11,897 nt of DNA from Nitrospinota bacterium (GCA_030740135.1 JASLXW010000071.1:1-11897); one strand, 5' to 3'. Shown: positions 1 to 7,160, counted from the first letter of the stretch. The notes: generated by a model not told the origin, from the letters alone. Numbers and translations: made by a program.

Positions 1-1
1 T

Positions 2-181
2 AGATTAAGGCCGGATTTTGGTTCCGTCCAGCGGGGAAAGGGTCATGGAAGGCGCGTCGGGAAAGCACAGGGTCAACAGGCGGAGCGGAAGATTGCCCGG
101 GCGATGCGGCGGCTGGAAAGGCTTCAGCGATCCCGCGCGGGGGGGGAGATGTTCCGCCGCCGATCGGCATCGGTGTATTAA
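2..181 (+). CDS. Possible C-terminal end of an unrecognised gene (partial)
   Basis: An open frame enters from the left edge and runs 59 codons to a TAA at 179-181. It is rich in Arg and Lys and contains a likely amphipathic helix (around ERKIARAMRRLERLQR). The second half has high third-position GC, like the real genes nearby, but the first half does not. No family is recognised and no start is visible because the window begins inside the frame. It could equally be a chance open frame in GC-rich DNA. Confidence 0.25.
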   Translation, partial: RLRPDFGSVQRGKGHGRRVGKAQGQQAERKIARAMRRLERLQRSRAGGEMFRRRSASVY

Positions 182-456
182 AAAGTACGAAGCAAAGCCA
201 AAGGAGAAATGGACGCAAAATCAATGGGTTTTGAATTTCAGGGGGTGGGAAAATAGGGTATTTTACCTGTAACTGCGTAAATCCTGAATGACAATCGGCC
301 CAAGCGTCGAAAGGCAAGGCGGGAGCCCTCGTCGAGGCCCCTCTGTCGGGATGACATGCCTTGGGTCGCGATGGGGTCAGAAGATGAACCGTGCGCCCGT
401 CGCAGGGGAGGGCCTTGCAGCCTGCTGGCCTTGCAGCCTGCTATGGCTGTTTACCC
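182..456. other. Non-coding stretch downstream of the PPOX gene
   Basis: No convincing gene is seen. The part at 180-290 is noticeably more AT-rich than the rest of the window. A good Shine-Dalgarno-like AAAGGAG just before the ATG at 210 leads only into a 15-codon frame that stops in a TAG. Open frames over 288-650 lie mostly antisense to the PPOX gene and have no protein-like composition. The only structured element is the 16-bp tandem duplication at 411-442. Confidence 0.5.
411..442. repeat. Perfect 16-bp tandem duplication
   Basis: The unit GGCCTTGCAGCCTGCT occurs at 411-426 and again immediately at 427-442 without mismatch. It lies 15 bases beyond the 3' end of the minus-strand PPOX gene. 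Two copies look like a slippage duplication. No function is implied. Confidence 0.9.
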
Positions 457-981
457 TTAGGGTTTCCCGAATGTCGCGATGCGGTCGATCCCGCATTCGA
501 ACAGCACGCGCTTCTCATCGATCACCGGGTCGCGCAACCCGTAAGGCGGGTCCTGGCCCGTGTACTTCACCCAGATCTTGTCTATCTGCCGGGTCGCGCG
601 CTCCCCGCCCGGCTCTCCTTCCCGAATCTCATTTTCGACCGTGCATTTGATGCTCATCCAGTGGTACGGATTATCCGGGTTGACCATCATGATGGTCAGG
701 CGCGGGTTCTTCCGAATCCATCCGCACTTTGGCCGATGCGCGGCGGTGTTGACGAGGATCTTGTCCCCTTCGTAGTCGAACCACATCTGGGTGAGATTGA
801 CCCGGCCGTCCGGTCCGGTGATCCCAAGGGTTGCGGTGATTGGACGGTCCAGAAGGTCGCGATAGATCGGGTCCAGGTCGGCGAGACCTGAAACCCGCTT
901 TTTCTCGCCGATTGAGAATTGCCCCTCCTGCGTTCCATCGGCAACGTGCTTGAAATCCGCGACGGTGAAACCTTCCGACAT
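457..981 (-). CDS. PPOX-class split-barrel F420/FMN-dependent family protein
   Basis: The 174-residue protein matches the pyridoxamine-5'-phosphate-oxidase-like split-barrel superfamily, most like the F420-binding (FDOR) branch. These proteins bind a flavin or deazaflavin at a dimer interface and do redox chemistry on small molecules. Visible family features are the strand-turn at residues 50-70 ending LTQMWFDYEG, the ILVNTAAHRPK segment with a basic residue expected at the cofactor phosphate (about 76-85), NPRLTIMMVNPDNPYHW (92-108) and a C-terminal IDKIWVKYTGQDP helix-turn (133-145). The ATG follows a G-rich Shine-Dalgarno (reverse complement of 991-996) at 9 nt. The gene is divergent from RidA. 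F420 versus FMN and the substrate cannot be decided from the sequence. Confidence 0.82.
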   Translation of the reverse strand: MSEGFTVADFKHVADGTQEGQFSIGEKKRVSGLADLDPIYRDLLDRPITATLGITGPDGRVNLTQMWFDYEGDKILVNTAAHRPKCGWIRKNPRLTIMMVNPDNPYHWMSIKCTVENEIREGEPGGERATRQIDKIWVKYTGQDPPYGLRDPVIDEKRVLFECGIDRIATFGKP

Positions 982-1286
982 GGCGCGCGCCCCCTCCCCC
1001 CTGGTTTCAATTCGTGCTGGCCGGCGCCCGGCCCAAATCTCAAAAGCGCCCTTCCCATTTGCTCAATGGCGACAGTCTAGCAGAAACCCGCGCCCTGATA
1101 TAGCCCGGCGCCGTTTGCGGATAGATATTCCAGGATGGACAAACCGGGGCGCACGGAGACAAAATGACGCTTCACCTCGCATCAGTCCGGTTCAGCGCGG
1201 CAGGCGCCCGGCCGTTTCGTCTTCGCGGAAGACCCGGCCGCTCACCCCTGAGCCGGAAGGCCGTCCATTCGAAAGGAGAACGCTCA
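982..1286. promoter_or_regulatory. Divergent intergenic region between PPOX and RidA genes
   Basis: These 305 bases separate two divergently transcribed genes, so both promoters should lie here. No good -35/-10 pair stands out. An alternative in-frame ATG at 1164 with a weak GGAG would lengthen RidA by 41 residues. That extension is Arg-rich and unlike RidA N-termini, so the stretch is treated as non-coding. Confidence 0.4.
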
Positions 1287-1667
1287 ATGCCCTGGGAAGC
1301 CATCAAATCCGACAACCTCCCCGGCCACATCACCTGGATGACCCCCGCGGCGAAGGTGGGGAACATCCTCTTCACCGGTGGTCAGGTCCCCCGCCACCCG
1401 AAGACCCTGGAGATCCCGGGCGACATCCAGGGCCAGACCCGGCAGTGCATGGAGAACCTGAAGACCGTCGTCGAGGCCGGCGGCGGGAGCATGAGCGACT
1501 ATATCCGGTTCACCGTCTATATCACCGACATGGGCAACTGGGCGGACATGAACGAGGTCTACCGCGAATACATCAACGAAGAGAAGCCCCCCGCGCGCCT
1601 GTGCTGTCAGACGGGTCTCAACGCGGATTACCTGGTCGAGATCGACGGCATCGCCGTCATCGACTGA
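1287..1667 (+). CDS. RidA family (YjgF/YER057c/UK114) enamine/imine deaminase-like protein
   Basis: At 126 residues this is a normal-length single-domain RidA-fold protein. Classical RidA hydrolyses reactive enamine/imine intermediates to keto acids and ammonia in the cytosol; subfamilies in catabolic clusters act on pathway-specific intermediates. Visible signatures are NILFTGGQVP (26-35), the GQTRQCMENLKTVVEAGGG helix (49-67), the YIRFTVYITDM strand (72-82) and PPARLCCQTG with the conserved Arg at 104, followed by LVEIDGIAV with Glu119. Arg104 is the substrate carboxylate-binding arginine of active RidA, so activity is plausible. The ATG at 1287 has AAAGGAG at 1272-1278, 8 nt upstream. It is the first gene of the plus-strand run that continues with VOC, thiolase and DUF35. 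Confidence 0.88.
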   Translation: MPWEAIKSDNLPGHITWMTPAAKVGNILFTGGQVPRHPKTLEIPGDIQGQTRQCMENLKTVVEAGGGSMSDYIRFTVYITDMGNWADMNEVYREYINEEKPPARLCCQTGLNADYLVEIDGIAVID

Positions 1668-1796
1668 GCACTTTCGAGGGCGAGAACAACCGGGTCTCCA
1701 CGGCGACGGCCCCGAGGGGAATGGGCCGATCGCGCGACGACTGAAACCCCGCGCCGGATTCGGGCGAACCGGCGCAATTCCAGGGAGGATGCCCGC

Positions 1797-2235
1797 ATGC
1801 CGCCGCCTGTCCGTCTGACGGGGCTTCACCACGTCACCCTGGTCACCCGCGACATGGACGAGACGCTGCGCTTCCTGACCGAGGTCGTGGGACTCGGCTT
1901 CGTCCTGGACGACATCAACCAGGACGCACCCGGTCAGAAGCACCACTTCTTCGGCGACGAGAAGGGAATCCCCGGCACGCTGGTGACGTTCTTCGAGATC
2001 CCGGACCTGGACGATAACCGTCTCGGCGCGGGGGGGATGCATCACATCGCCCTCGGCGTGGAAGAGGAGGACAACCTGATGGGCCCAGATCGCGGTCCTC
2101 GACGAGAGACGAATCGGCCACTCGGGCGTCGTCGACCGGGGAAAATGGAAGGCCCTCCATTTCAAGGGGCCCGAGGGTCTGCTCTTTGAGCTTGCCACGC
2201 GGGGATCCGACATCGGGGCCGGCGCGGCGTCATGA
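1797..2235 (+). CDS. VOC (glyoxalase/extradiol-dioxygenase fold) protein, broken by an apparent +1 frameshift
   Basis: The frame from ATG 1797 (GGGAGG at 1783-1788, 8 nt upstream) reads as a VOC-fold protein: TGLHHVTLVTRDMDETLRF near the start and GGMHHIALGVEEEDNLM around residues 79-95. These carry two of the expected metal-ligand histidines. After about base 2083 family similarity moves one base over: the next frame gives QIAVLDERRIGHSG, then DRGKWKALHFKGPEG and LLFELATRG, ending at TGA 2233-2235. The Glu in LLFELAT is the third VOC metal ligand. Removing one C from the GGGCCC run at 2081-2086 restores one protein of about 145 residues. Without the repair, the first frame ends at 2189 with a nonsense tail. 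This is either a recent pseudogene or an indel in the assembly. The substrate is unknown; the neighbours suggest a catabolic pathway. Confidence 0.8.
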
Positions 2236-2269
2236 CACCGGACGGACGCCGAACAGAAGGAAGCGGTTG

Positions 2270-3427
2270 ATGGATCCCAGCCTGTCCGGACGCGTCGCCC
2301 TGGCGGGAATCGGCGAGACGGCCATCGGGGCGCTCCCGGGGCGGACGTACCTCCAGCTTCAGGCCGAGGCGGTCCTCGCCGCGCTCGAGGACGCGGGCCT
2401 CCGCCGCGAGGACGTGGACGCGGTCTTCACCAACCTGCCCATCCGCAACCCCACCTCGATGTCCGCCGAGCACCTGATCGAATACCTCCACCTCCCCGCG
2501 CGGGTCGCCTCGACGATGGACGCCCACGGCGCGGGCGCGGTCCTTCAGATCCAGCACGCGGCGGCCATGATCGCCGCCGGACTCTGCCGCGTCGCGGTCT
2601 GCGTCGTGGCGCGGAACGACCGGATCTGGCGCGGCCGGCCGCGCAGGTCAAGCCTTCTCATGGGGACCGAGGACGAGGCCGACCTCTACGGCGCGGGAAG
2701 CCCCCCCGTCCAGTACGCCCTCGCGGCCCGCCGCCACATGCACGAATACGGGACAACGAGCCGGCAGTTCGGCGCCGTCGCCGTCGCCATGCGCCGCCAC
2801 GCCGCCCTGAACCCCAACGCCCAGATGCGGGAGACCATGACGCTCGACGACCATCAGTCCTCCCCCTGGGTGGTGGACCCCTTCCGCCTGCTCGATTGCT
2901 GCCAAGTCTCCGACGCGGCGGGGGCGGTGGTGGTCGTCTCGGCGGAGCGCGCGCGGGACCTGCGCCGCCGCCCGGTCCTCCTGCGCGGCATGGCCGAGGC
3001 CCACACCCACCGGAGCGCCGCCCAAGCCCCCGGCCTCACGACCCTCGGATCGGCGGACGCGGCCGAGCGGGTGTACGCCATGGCCGGCCTGACACCCGGG
3101 GACGTGGACTTCGCCGAGATTTACGACTGCTTCACTTACGCCGTCATCGTCCAGCTCGAGGATTACGGCTTCTGTCCCAAGGGCGAAGGGGGGGGATTCG
3201 TCGAGGGCGGCCGGATCGAGCGCGGGGGGGAGCTACCCGTGAACACCCATGGGGGCCTCCTCTCGCAGGGGCACGCCGACGGGATGTTCCACGTGACCGA
3301 GGCCGTCCGGCAGCTTCGGGAGGCGGCGGGAAAGAGGCAGGTTTCCGGCGCCGGGGTCGCCCTCGTGACGGGCGTCGGCGGCGCGCCCTTCGGCGCCTTT
3401 GGAAGCCTCATTCTGACGAAGGATTGA
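2270..3427 (+). CDS. Thiolase-fold protein of the SCP-x/lipid-transfer-like group (DUF35-partnered)
   Basis: The 385-residue protein has thiolase organisation and the usual length. N-terminal half: VALAGIGET at 9-17 and AEAVLAALEDAGL at 32-44. Middle: LLDCCQVSDAAGAVVVVSAERA around 207-228. C-terminal half: FAEIYDCFTYAVIVQLEDYGF at 281-301, VNTHGGLLSQGHADG at 324-338 and VALVTGVGG at 363-371. His327 and His335 mark the C-terminal active-site loops. The segment that normally carries the nucleophilic cysteine reads STMDAHGAGAV (81-91) and has no Cys, as in many members that pair with DUF35 proteins. Acyl-CoA ligand binding or retro-Claisen/aldol-type chemistry in complex with DUF35 is the usual family proposal; the substrate here is unknown. 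The start ATG 2270 has AGAAGG at 2255-2260. The stop lies 4 nt before the DUF35 start. Confidence 0.87.
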   Translation: MDPSLSGRVALAGIGETAIGALPGRTYLQLQAEAVLAALEDAGLRREDVDAVFTNLPIRNPTSMSAEHLIEYLHLPARVASTMDAHGAGAVLQIQHAAAMIAAGLCRVAVCVVARNDRIWRGRPRRSSLLMGTEDEADLYGAGSPPVQYALAARRHMHEYGTTSRQFGAVAVAMRRHAALNPNAQMRETMTLDDHQSSPWVVDPFRLLDCCQVSDAAGAVVVVSAERARDLRRRPVLLRGMAEAHTHRSAAQAPGLTTLGSADAAERVYAMAGLTPGDVDFAEIYDCFTYAVIVQLEDYGFCPKGEGGGFVEGGRIERGGELPVNTHGGLLSQGHADGMFHVTEAVRQLREAAGKRQVSGAGVALVTGVGGAPFGAFGSLILTKD

Positions 3428-3431
3428 ACGC

Positions 3432-3848
3432 ATGACTTCGGATGCCCGTCCCCTTCCCGTCCCGGACGCCGATTCGGCCGAATTCTGGAAGGCCGGCAAG
3501 GGTCAAGCGCTCAGACTGCAACGTTGCCGGGATTGCTGGACGTTCAGACATTACGCCCGCGCCTACTGCCCCGACTGCCTCTCGTCCGAGACGGAGTGGG
3601 TGACCGCCTCCGGACGGGGGACGGTCTACTCCTTCGCCGTCGTTCACCGGGCCTTCCATCCCGCGTTCAAGGATGATGTCCCCTATGTCGTGGCGCTGAT
3701 CGACCTGGAGGAAGGTCCCAGGATGCTGTCCGACCTGCGGGACTGCCCGCCGGAGGACGCGGCGATCGAAATGCGGGTGGAGGTCTTTTTCGAGGATGTC
3801 CCCGGAGGCCTCTCGATCCCACACTTCCGTCCCGCCAAAGCCTCTTGA
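3432..3848 (+). CDS. DUF35 Zn-ribbon/OB-fold acyl-CoA-associated protein
   Basis: The 138-residue protein has the DUF35 layout: an N-terminal helix (SAEFWKAGKGQALRLQRC), a rubredoxin-like zinc ribbon with Cys32, Cys35, Cys46 and Cys49 (CRDC and CPDC), then an OB fold from about 55 to 133 (GRGTVYSFAVVHRAFHP, PYVVALIDLEEGPRMLSDL, VEVFFEDV). Family members are obligate partners of thiolase-like proteins, forming heteromeric complexes that pass acyl-CoA intermediates. The gene starts 4 nt after the thiolase stop with AAGGA at 3419-3423 inside the thiolase end, so the two are translationally coupled. All zinc ligands are present and the length is complete. Its stop sits directly at the junction with the truncated LivG relic. 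Confidence 0.9.
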   Translation: MTSDARPLPVPDADSAEFWKAGKGQALRLQRCRDCWTFRHYARAYCPDCLSSETEWVTASGRGTVYSFAVVHRAFHPAFKDDVPYVVALIDLEEGPRMLSDLRDCPPEDAAIEMRVEVFFEDVPGGLSIPHFRPAKAS

Positions 3849-4285
3849 GGTTTGTCTCCACCGGCGGCGTGTTCGGCCATCGGCGGCGCTGGGGAAGGGA
3901 GATCGAGGACTACGCCCGCAGCCAGCTGGCGCGGGTCGGCCTCGAGGGAGCAGAACACATCCCGGTGACCGCGCTGACCTACATCGACCAGAAACGGGTC
4001 GAGCTCGCCCGCGCCTTGGCCTCGGAGCCCAGGGTGCTGCCGCTCGACGAATGGCCCGCCGGACTGAACCCCAGCGAGCCGAGGACCGGGATCTCCCTGG
4101 TCGAGGCGTTGCGCGCCGAGGGGCGGACAATCATCGTCGTCGAGCACGTGATGGACGCCATCCGCAGCCTGTGCGACCGCTGCGTGGTCATGAACAGCGG
4201 CGCCAAGATCGCCGCAGGCTCCCCCACCGACGTGCTGGCCGACGGCGAGGAGATCCGGGCCTGTCTCGGGGACGACGATGCTTGA
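3845..4285 (+). pseudogene. livG: C-terminal fragment of a LivG-type ABC transporter ATPase
   Basis: The frame covers only the second half of a Liv-family ATP-binding protein: the helical-domain end (QLARVGLEG), a signature-like segment LTYIDQKRVELARALASEP, a Walker B-like PLDEWPAGLNPSEP, and the H-loop strand IIVVEHVMDAIRSLCDRCVV, ending in AYLG-like RACLGDDDA. A full LivG is about 250 residues; here the first ~110, including Walker A and the Q-loop, are missing. Prolines sit where hydrophobic residues are expected around Walker B (LPLDEWPAG), which suggests relaxed selection. The only start is a TTG overlapping the DUF35 stop, with no Shine-Dalgarno of its own. No permease or binding-protein gene is nearby. 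It cannot bind ATP in the normal way and is read as a relic of a branched-chain amino acid or related transporter. Confidence 0.82.
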
Positions 4286-4619
4286 GATCAGAAATCTGTC
4301 GGTAAATTACGGGCTGCACCGAGTGCTCGAAGGCGTCTCCCGCGGCGTCGCGACGGGCGAGCTCGTCGTCATCTTGGGTGCCAACGGCGCCGGCAAGACG
4401 ACGCTTTTGAAGGCGGTCGGCGGCCTCGTCCGGGCCCGTGAGGGGAGCTCGGTCACCATCGCCGGCGTCGGCGTGCTGCTGGTCGAGCAGAACGCCAAGA
4501 GAAGCCTGGAGATCGCCGACCGCGGCTATCTCCTCAAGAATGGCCAAGTCGTCGGCCGGGGCGCGGCCGATGCGCTGCGCAAAGACGAGACCGTGCAGAG
4601 AGCCTACCTCGGGCTTTAG
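4278..4619 (+). pseudogene. livF: LivF-type ABC transporter ATPase with a large in-frame internal deletion
   Basis: The first 60 residues are a normal LivF N-terminus: MLEIRNLSVNYGLHRVLEGVS, Walker A GANGAGKTT at residues 34-42 and KAVGGLVRAREGS. The protein then jumps to the family C-terminal part, VGVLLVEQNAKRSLEIADRGYLLKNGQVV, ending in VQRAYLGL. LivF is normally about 235 residues; this product has 113. About 120 residues are gone, including the Q-loop, ABC signature and Walker B. The junction falls near 4455-4470, and the frame is kept across it. It overlaps the LivG fragment by 8 nt, the usual livG-livF coupling, showing the two were once one operon. ATP hydrolysis is not possible without Walker B and the signature. 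Confidence 0.85.
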
Positions 4620-4725
4620 ACGTCCAACGATTGATGTTTCGCGAAAAACGGATTTGATGACCGGGAGATCGAGTGCGCTTGCGTCCGGATGACATCTTGA
4701 GCATCCAAAGAGGAAGGGAGTTCAC

Positions 4726-5106
4726 ATGGGAAACACCTTGTGGGTGGGTCTGGGCGGATTCATCGGATCGATTTTGCGATATGCGGCGGGCGGATTCGTC
4801 AACCGGATCGCTTTCGGAAGCGTCTTCCCCTACGGGACCTTCATCGTCAACGCGGCGGGTTGTCTCGCCGTCGGGCTCTTGGCGGGAATCGCGGAAACCC
4901 GGGGCGTCTTTTCCGAACAAACCAAGATGTTTCTTTTCGTCGGGGTGATCGGCGGTTTTACGACGTTCTCGACCTTCGCGTTCGAATCCCTTCAGCTGCT
5001 CAAGGGATCTCAGGGCATTCTGGCGATGATCAACTTGGTCTTTCAGTGTGTGCTCGGCTTGGCGGGCGTTTGGGCGGGTCAGGCGATTTCGCGGCTCGTT
5101 TCCTAG
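4726..5106 (+). CDS. crcB: CrcB/Fluc fluoride ion channel
   Basis: A 126-residue, four-helix membrane protein of the Fluc family, which forms dual-topology dimers that export fluoride passively and protect against fluoride toxicity. Conserved motifs are GLGGFIGSILRYAAGG (8-23), PYGTFIVNAAGCLAVGLLAG with the pore Asn (35-54), and GVIGGFTTFSTFAFES (73-88), which holds the phenylalanine-box and central sodium-site residues. Four hydrophobic segments are visible at about 4-22, 36-54, 67-87 and 97-122. The ATG has AGGAAGGGAG at 4711-4720, 5 nt upstream. No crcB-type fluoride riboswitch could be recognised in the 106 bases before it. It is the last intact gene before the convergent minus-strand gene. 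Confidence 0.94.
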   Translation: MGNTLWVGLGGFIGSILRYAAGGFVNRIAFGSVFPYGTFIVNAAGCLAVGLLAGIAETRGVFSEQTKMFLFVGVIGGFTTFSTFAFESLQLLKGSQGILAMINLVFQCVLGLAGVWAGQAISRLVS

Positions 5107-5151
5107 CCGTCTGACCCGGGGCCGGTGGAGGGGCGTCCGGTGATCATCGGC

Positions 5152-6372
5152 TTAATGCGATGGGCTTGCCCCGAGGTCCGGCCCCCTTTCCGATTCTCCG
5201 CTCCATGAACTACGGGCCAGGACGGGGGACTCGGGCGACTCCGGTGCGGCCACCCGGCGGGCCGCGGCCACCTGCTCCTCGTAAACCGAATCGACCCGCG
5301 GCTTGGGGGCCTCGGGCGCGGGGGGGGGCTGGGACTCGGCCACCAGGACGGTTGGCTGTGCTATACGGGCGGGCGGCATCTTCTCGCCGGTCCCCGCGGG
5401 TTTCGGGAAGGCCCAATTCGGGATGAAGAAGGACAACGCGCTCGTCACGACGCTCCCGGCGGTCTCGATGGTCTTGCGGAACGGCGTGTTCCGGACCCGA
5501 ACCCAGTTGGAGTCCTGAATGCCCGTCACGGGAGAGTTCAGGTTGAACGCCAGGGGCAAGGCCAGGCCCTGATCGGCCGAGCCGGGCGAGAGCACCCGCG
5601 ACCATGCGTCCCCGTAGGGAAGGATATCCATCACGTAGCTCAAAACCACCTGGGCATTGTCGAACGTCTTCGTAACAAGCCGCTCCCCCTTCGGAAGGCT
5701 CCCGATGGTGGCGTCGGCGACCGCTTCGGCCAGGTTCAGAACGCCCAAAGCTCCGTCTTTCAACATATGCCCCACGGCCCGGGGCGCGCCCGCCACCAGG
5801 TTGTTCACCAGGGCCTCGCCGAAGACCTTCTTGAAGAAGTGCTTGGTCCGCCTCGAGGCCCCGACGGGAACGGCTTCCCCTTCGGGAACGTACGCCCCGA
5901 ACGAGAGACCGCTCGCCAGGTTCCGGAAAAACTTCCCGACGGTCCCCAGTAGGCCGCTGTGGCGGCCGGACCCGATGGTCCCGTCGGCGGCCCGGTACCT
6001 GTATTCGGCCCCGGCGATGAAATTCTCGATCATGTTGAGAAAGTTGCGGCCGGCGTCCTTGAGGTCCTTGCCGACCCGCCGGATGAACCCGGACGGCCCG
6101 TCCGGGGCGACGATGACGTTTTTCGTCCGGTCCGTGTGATAGCGGTCCCCGCCGGGATTGGCCAGAAGCTGATCCTCTTTATACCGGGCGATCTGCTCCA
6201 TCAATCCCAGGGGGTGTTTCAGTCCGGCCTTCGGCGGGGCCGGACCCAGGTCCTGTTTCAGGTATTCCCGAACGGCATTCTCAATCCTCCGTTCAATGTG
6301 GTCATCCGGAACATTGACCCTGGCGAACCGGGTCTCGAACCTTGGAGCGGTTATGATCGCCTTGGACATCAT
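5152..6372 (-). CDS. Unrecognised protein with helical Gly-rich core and Pro-rich C-terminal tail
   Basis: The start at the ATG complementary to 6370-6372 (MMSKAIITAPRFETRF) is chosen because GGTGGAG lies 8 nt upstream (complement of 6381-6387). The frame stays open to a TTG complementary to 6487-6489, which would add 39 residues with no ribosome site. From the ATG the product has 406 residues. A charged helical region (24-68) is followed by a basic/Gly-rich part with repeated short helices (FIRRVGKDLKDAGRNFLNMI at 96-115, LLGTVGKFFRNLASGLSFG at 141-159, KKVFGEALVNNLVAGAPRAVG at 181-201, GALGVLNLAEAVADATIGSL at 207-226). Then comes a segment around 238-320, and a Pro/Ala-rich, probably disordered tail from about 335 (QPPPAPEAPKPR). 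No signal peptide, no clear membrane segment and no known motif are seen. It converges on crcB with 45 bp between them. Function unknown. Confidence 0.72.
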   Translation of the reverse strand: MMSKAIITAPRFETRFARVNVPDDHIERRIENAVREYLKQDLGPAPPKAGLKHPLGLMEQIARYKEDQLLANPGGDRYHTDRTKNVIVAPDGPSGFIRRVGKDLKDAGRNFLNMIENFIAGAEYRYRAADGTIGSGRHSGLLGTVGKFFRNLASGLSFGAYVPEGEAVPVGASRRTKHFFKKVFGEALVNNLVAGAPRAVGHMLKDGALGVLNLAEAVADATIGSLPKGERLVTKTFDNAQVVLSYVMDILPYGDAWSRVLSPGSADQGLALPLAFNLNSPVTGIQDSNWVRVRNTPFRKTIETAGSVVTSALSFFIPNWAFPKPAGTGEKMPPARIAQPTVLVAESQPPPAPEAPKPRVDSVYEEQVAAARRVAAPESPESPVLARSSWSGESERGPDLGASPSH

Positions 6373-6793
6373 GGTCGAATCTCCACCGTTCACACGACCC
6401 AATTCCTCGGCCAGGGCCTGAGAGAAGTGCGCCCGCGCGATCCTCGCAGCGGCCGACCGGTCCTGTCCCGGAACCGGCCCCGTACGCAAGGCGGAGAAGG
6501 CATCCTCCTTCCCGCCGGGATGGTAATCGGTTTTCGTCAGACTGGGGTCAATGCTTACCGGACCCGGAATTTATTTCCCCCTCATTCCGGCTCACGCTCC
6601 CTCTCCAGGCGTCCAAAACCACCCGGTTTTCCTTGGCGGACGGGGAATCGAGTGGCATGACGCTTCGTCGGGAGGCGCTCCCCGCCCACGTTCCCCCCGA
6701 CTCTTCCTGAGAAAAATGCACATTTGGTGCCACGTCGAAAGAGGGCGTATTCGGGGGATGAACACTTCCGCCTCGAAGTCGCCGCGAGAAACG

Positions 6794-6808
6794 CAGGTCG
6801 GCGACCTG
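6794..6808. repeat. Short perfect inverted repeat, possible operator
   Basis: CAGGTC and GACCTG face each other across a 3-base spacer (6794-6799 and 6803-6808). It lies in the non-coding stretch about 160 bp upstream of the predicted peroxiredoxin promoter. A dimeric regulator site is conceivable, but 6-bp arms occur by chance in GC-rich DNA. Confidence 0.25.
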
Positions 6809-6971
6809 AAGGGCCGTACGAGGCGGCGAGGACTCGGCGGGGTGCATCACACGAGCGGGCCGCCGGGTGAGAGAGATACACGCATGAAACAGGATTCCCT
6901 CGATAATCGACACGGTCTTCTTCACAAAAACCAACTCATTCCTCTTAATAGATCCGCTGGACCGCATCCGG

Positions 6972-7001
6972 TTGACATCCCCGGACCCGTCCGCCTATCT
7001 T
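6972..7001 (+). promoter_or_regulatory. Predicted sigma-70 promoter for the peroxiredoxin operon
   Basis: A perfect TTGACA at 6972-6977 is followed by CTATCT at 6995-7000 (17-base spacer) or TATCTT at 6996-7001 (18-base spacer). The -35 is consensus and the -10 is a 4-of-6 match. Transcription would begin near 7008 and leave a leader of about 150 bases before the peroxiredoxin. It is the best promoter-like pair in the window. Confidence 0.45.
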
Positions 7002-7160
7002 GGAGTTTCAGCCGCTGATTCACCTCATTTCTATCCGGTCAAGGGCGAAGGGAGCGCCGGTTGTACACCCTTTGTCCGGCCGGGGCGGCGGGTTGCTTAT
7101 GGAGATCGGCGGCGCGTCTGATCGTTGCCGAGCCGATGAATGAAAAAGGAGAAACATGAG

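Larger units (their letters stand above)
6373..7160. other. Gene-poor stretch between the minus-strand protein and the peroxiredoxin
   Basis: No frame on either strand looks like a real protein after the N-terminal extension of the minus-strand gene ends near 6489; the longer open frames are Arg/Ser/Pro-rich and mutually antisense. The stretch is less GC-rich than its surroundings around 6880-7020. It holds a plausible sigma-70 promoter at 6972-7001 and a small inverted repeat at 6794-6808. The promoter of the minus-strand gene should also lie here, but none was recognised. Confidence 0.5.

Noticed and set aside
2078..2090. Programmed +1 frameshift in the VOC gene
   Set aside because: There is no stop codon, internal Shine-Dalgarno or known slippery codon at the switch; an indel is simpler.
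1284..2213. Long 309-codon open frame on the minus strand
   Set aside because: It lies antisense to RidA and VOC, has the Asp/Val/His-rich composition typical of GC-rich antisense frames, and has no family resemblance.
4620..4725. Fluoride (crcB) riboswitch upstream of the fluoride channel
   Set aside because: The expected GGxGAUG start, the pseudoknot partners and the CUGAUG-x-CUxCUAC end could not be found; only isolated GATGA words are present.
5107..5151. Terminator between crcB and the convergent gene
   Set aside because: Only an imperfect 14-base palindrome around TGATCA is present, with no stem-loop followed by a T-run.
6548..6967. Overlapping open frames on both strands of the gene-poor stretch
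   Set aside because: They are mutually antisense, Arg/Ser/Pro-rich, lack ribosome sites and show no recognisable domain.
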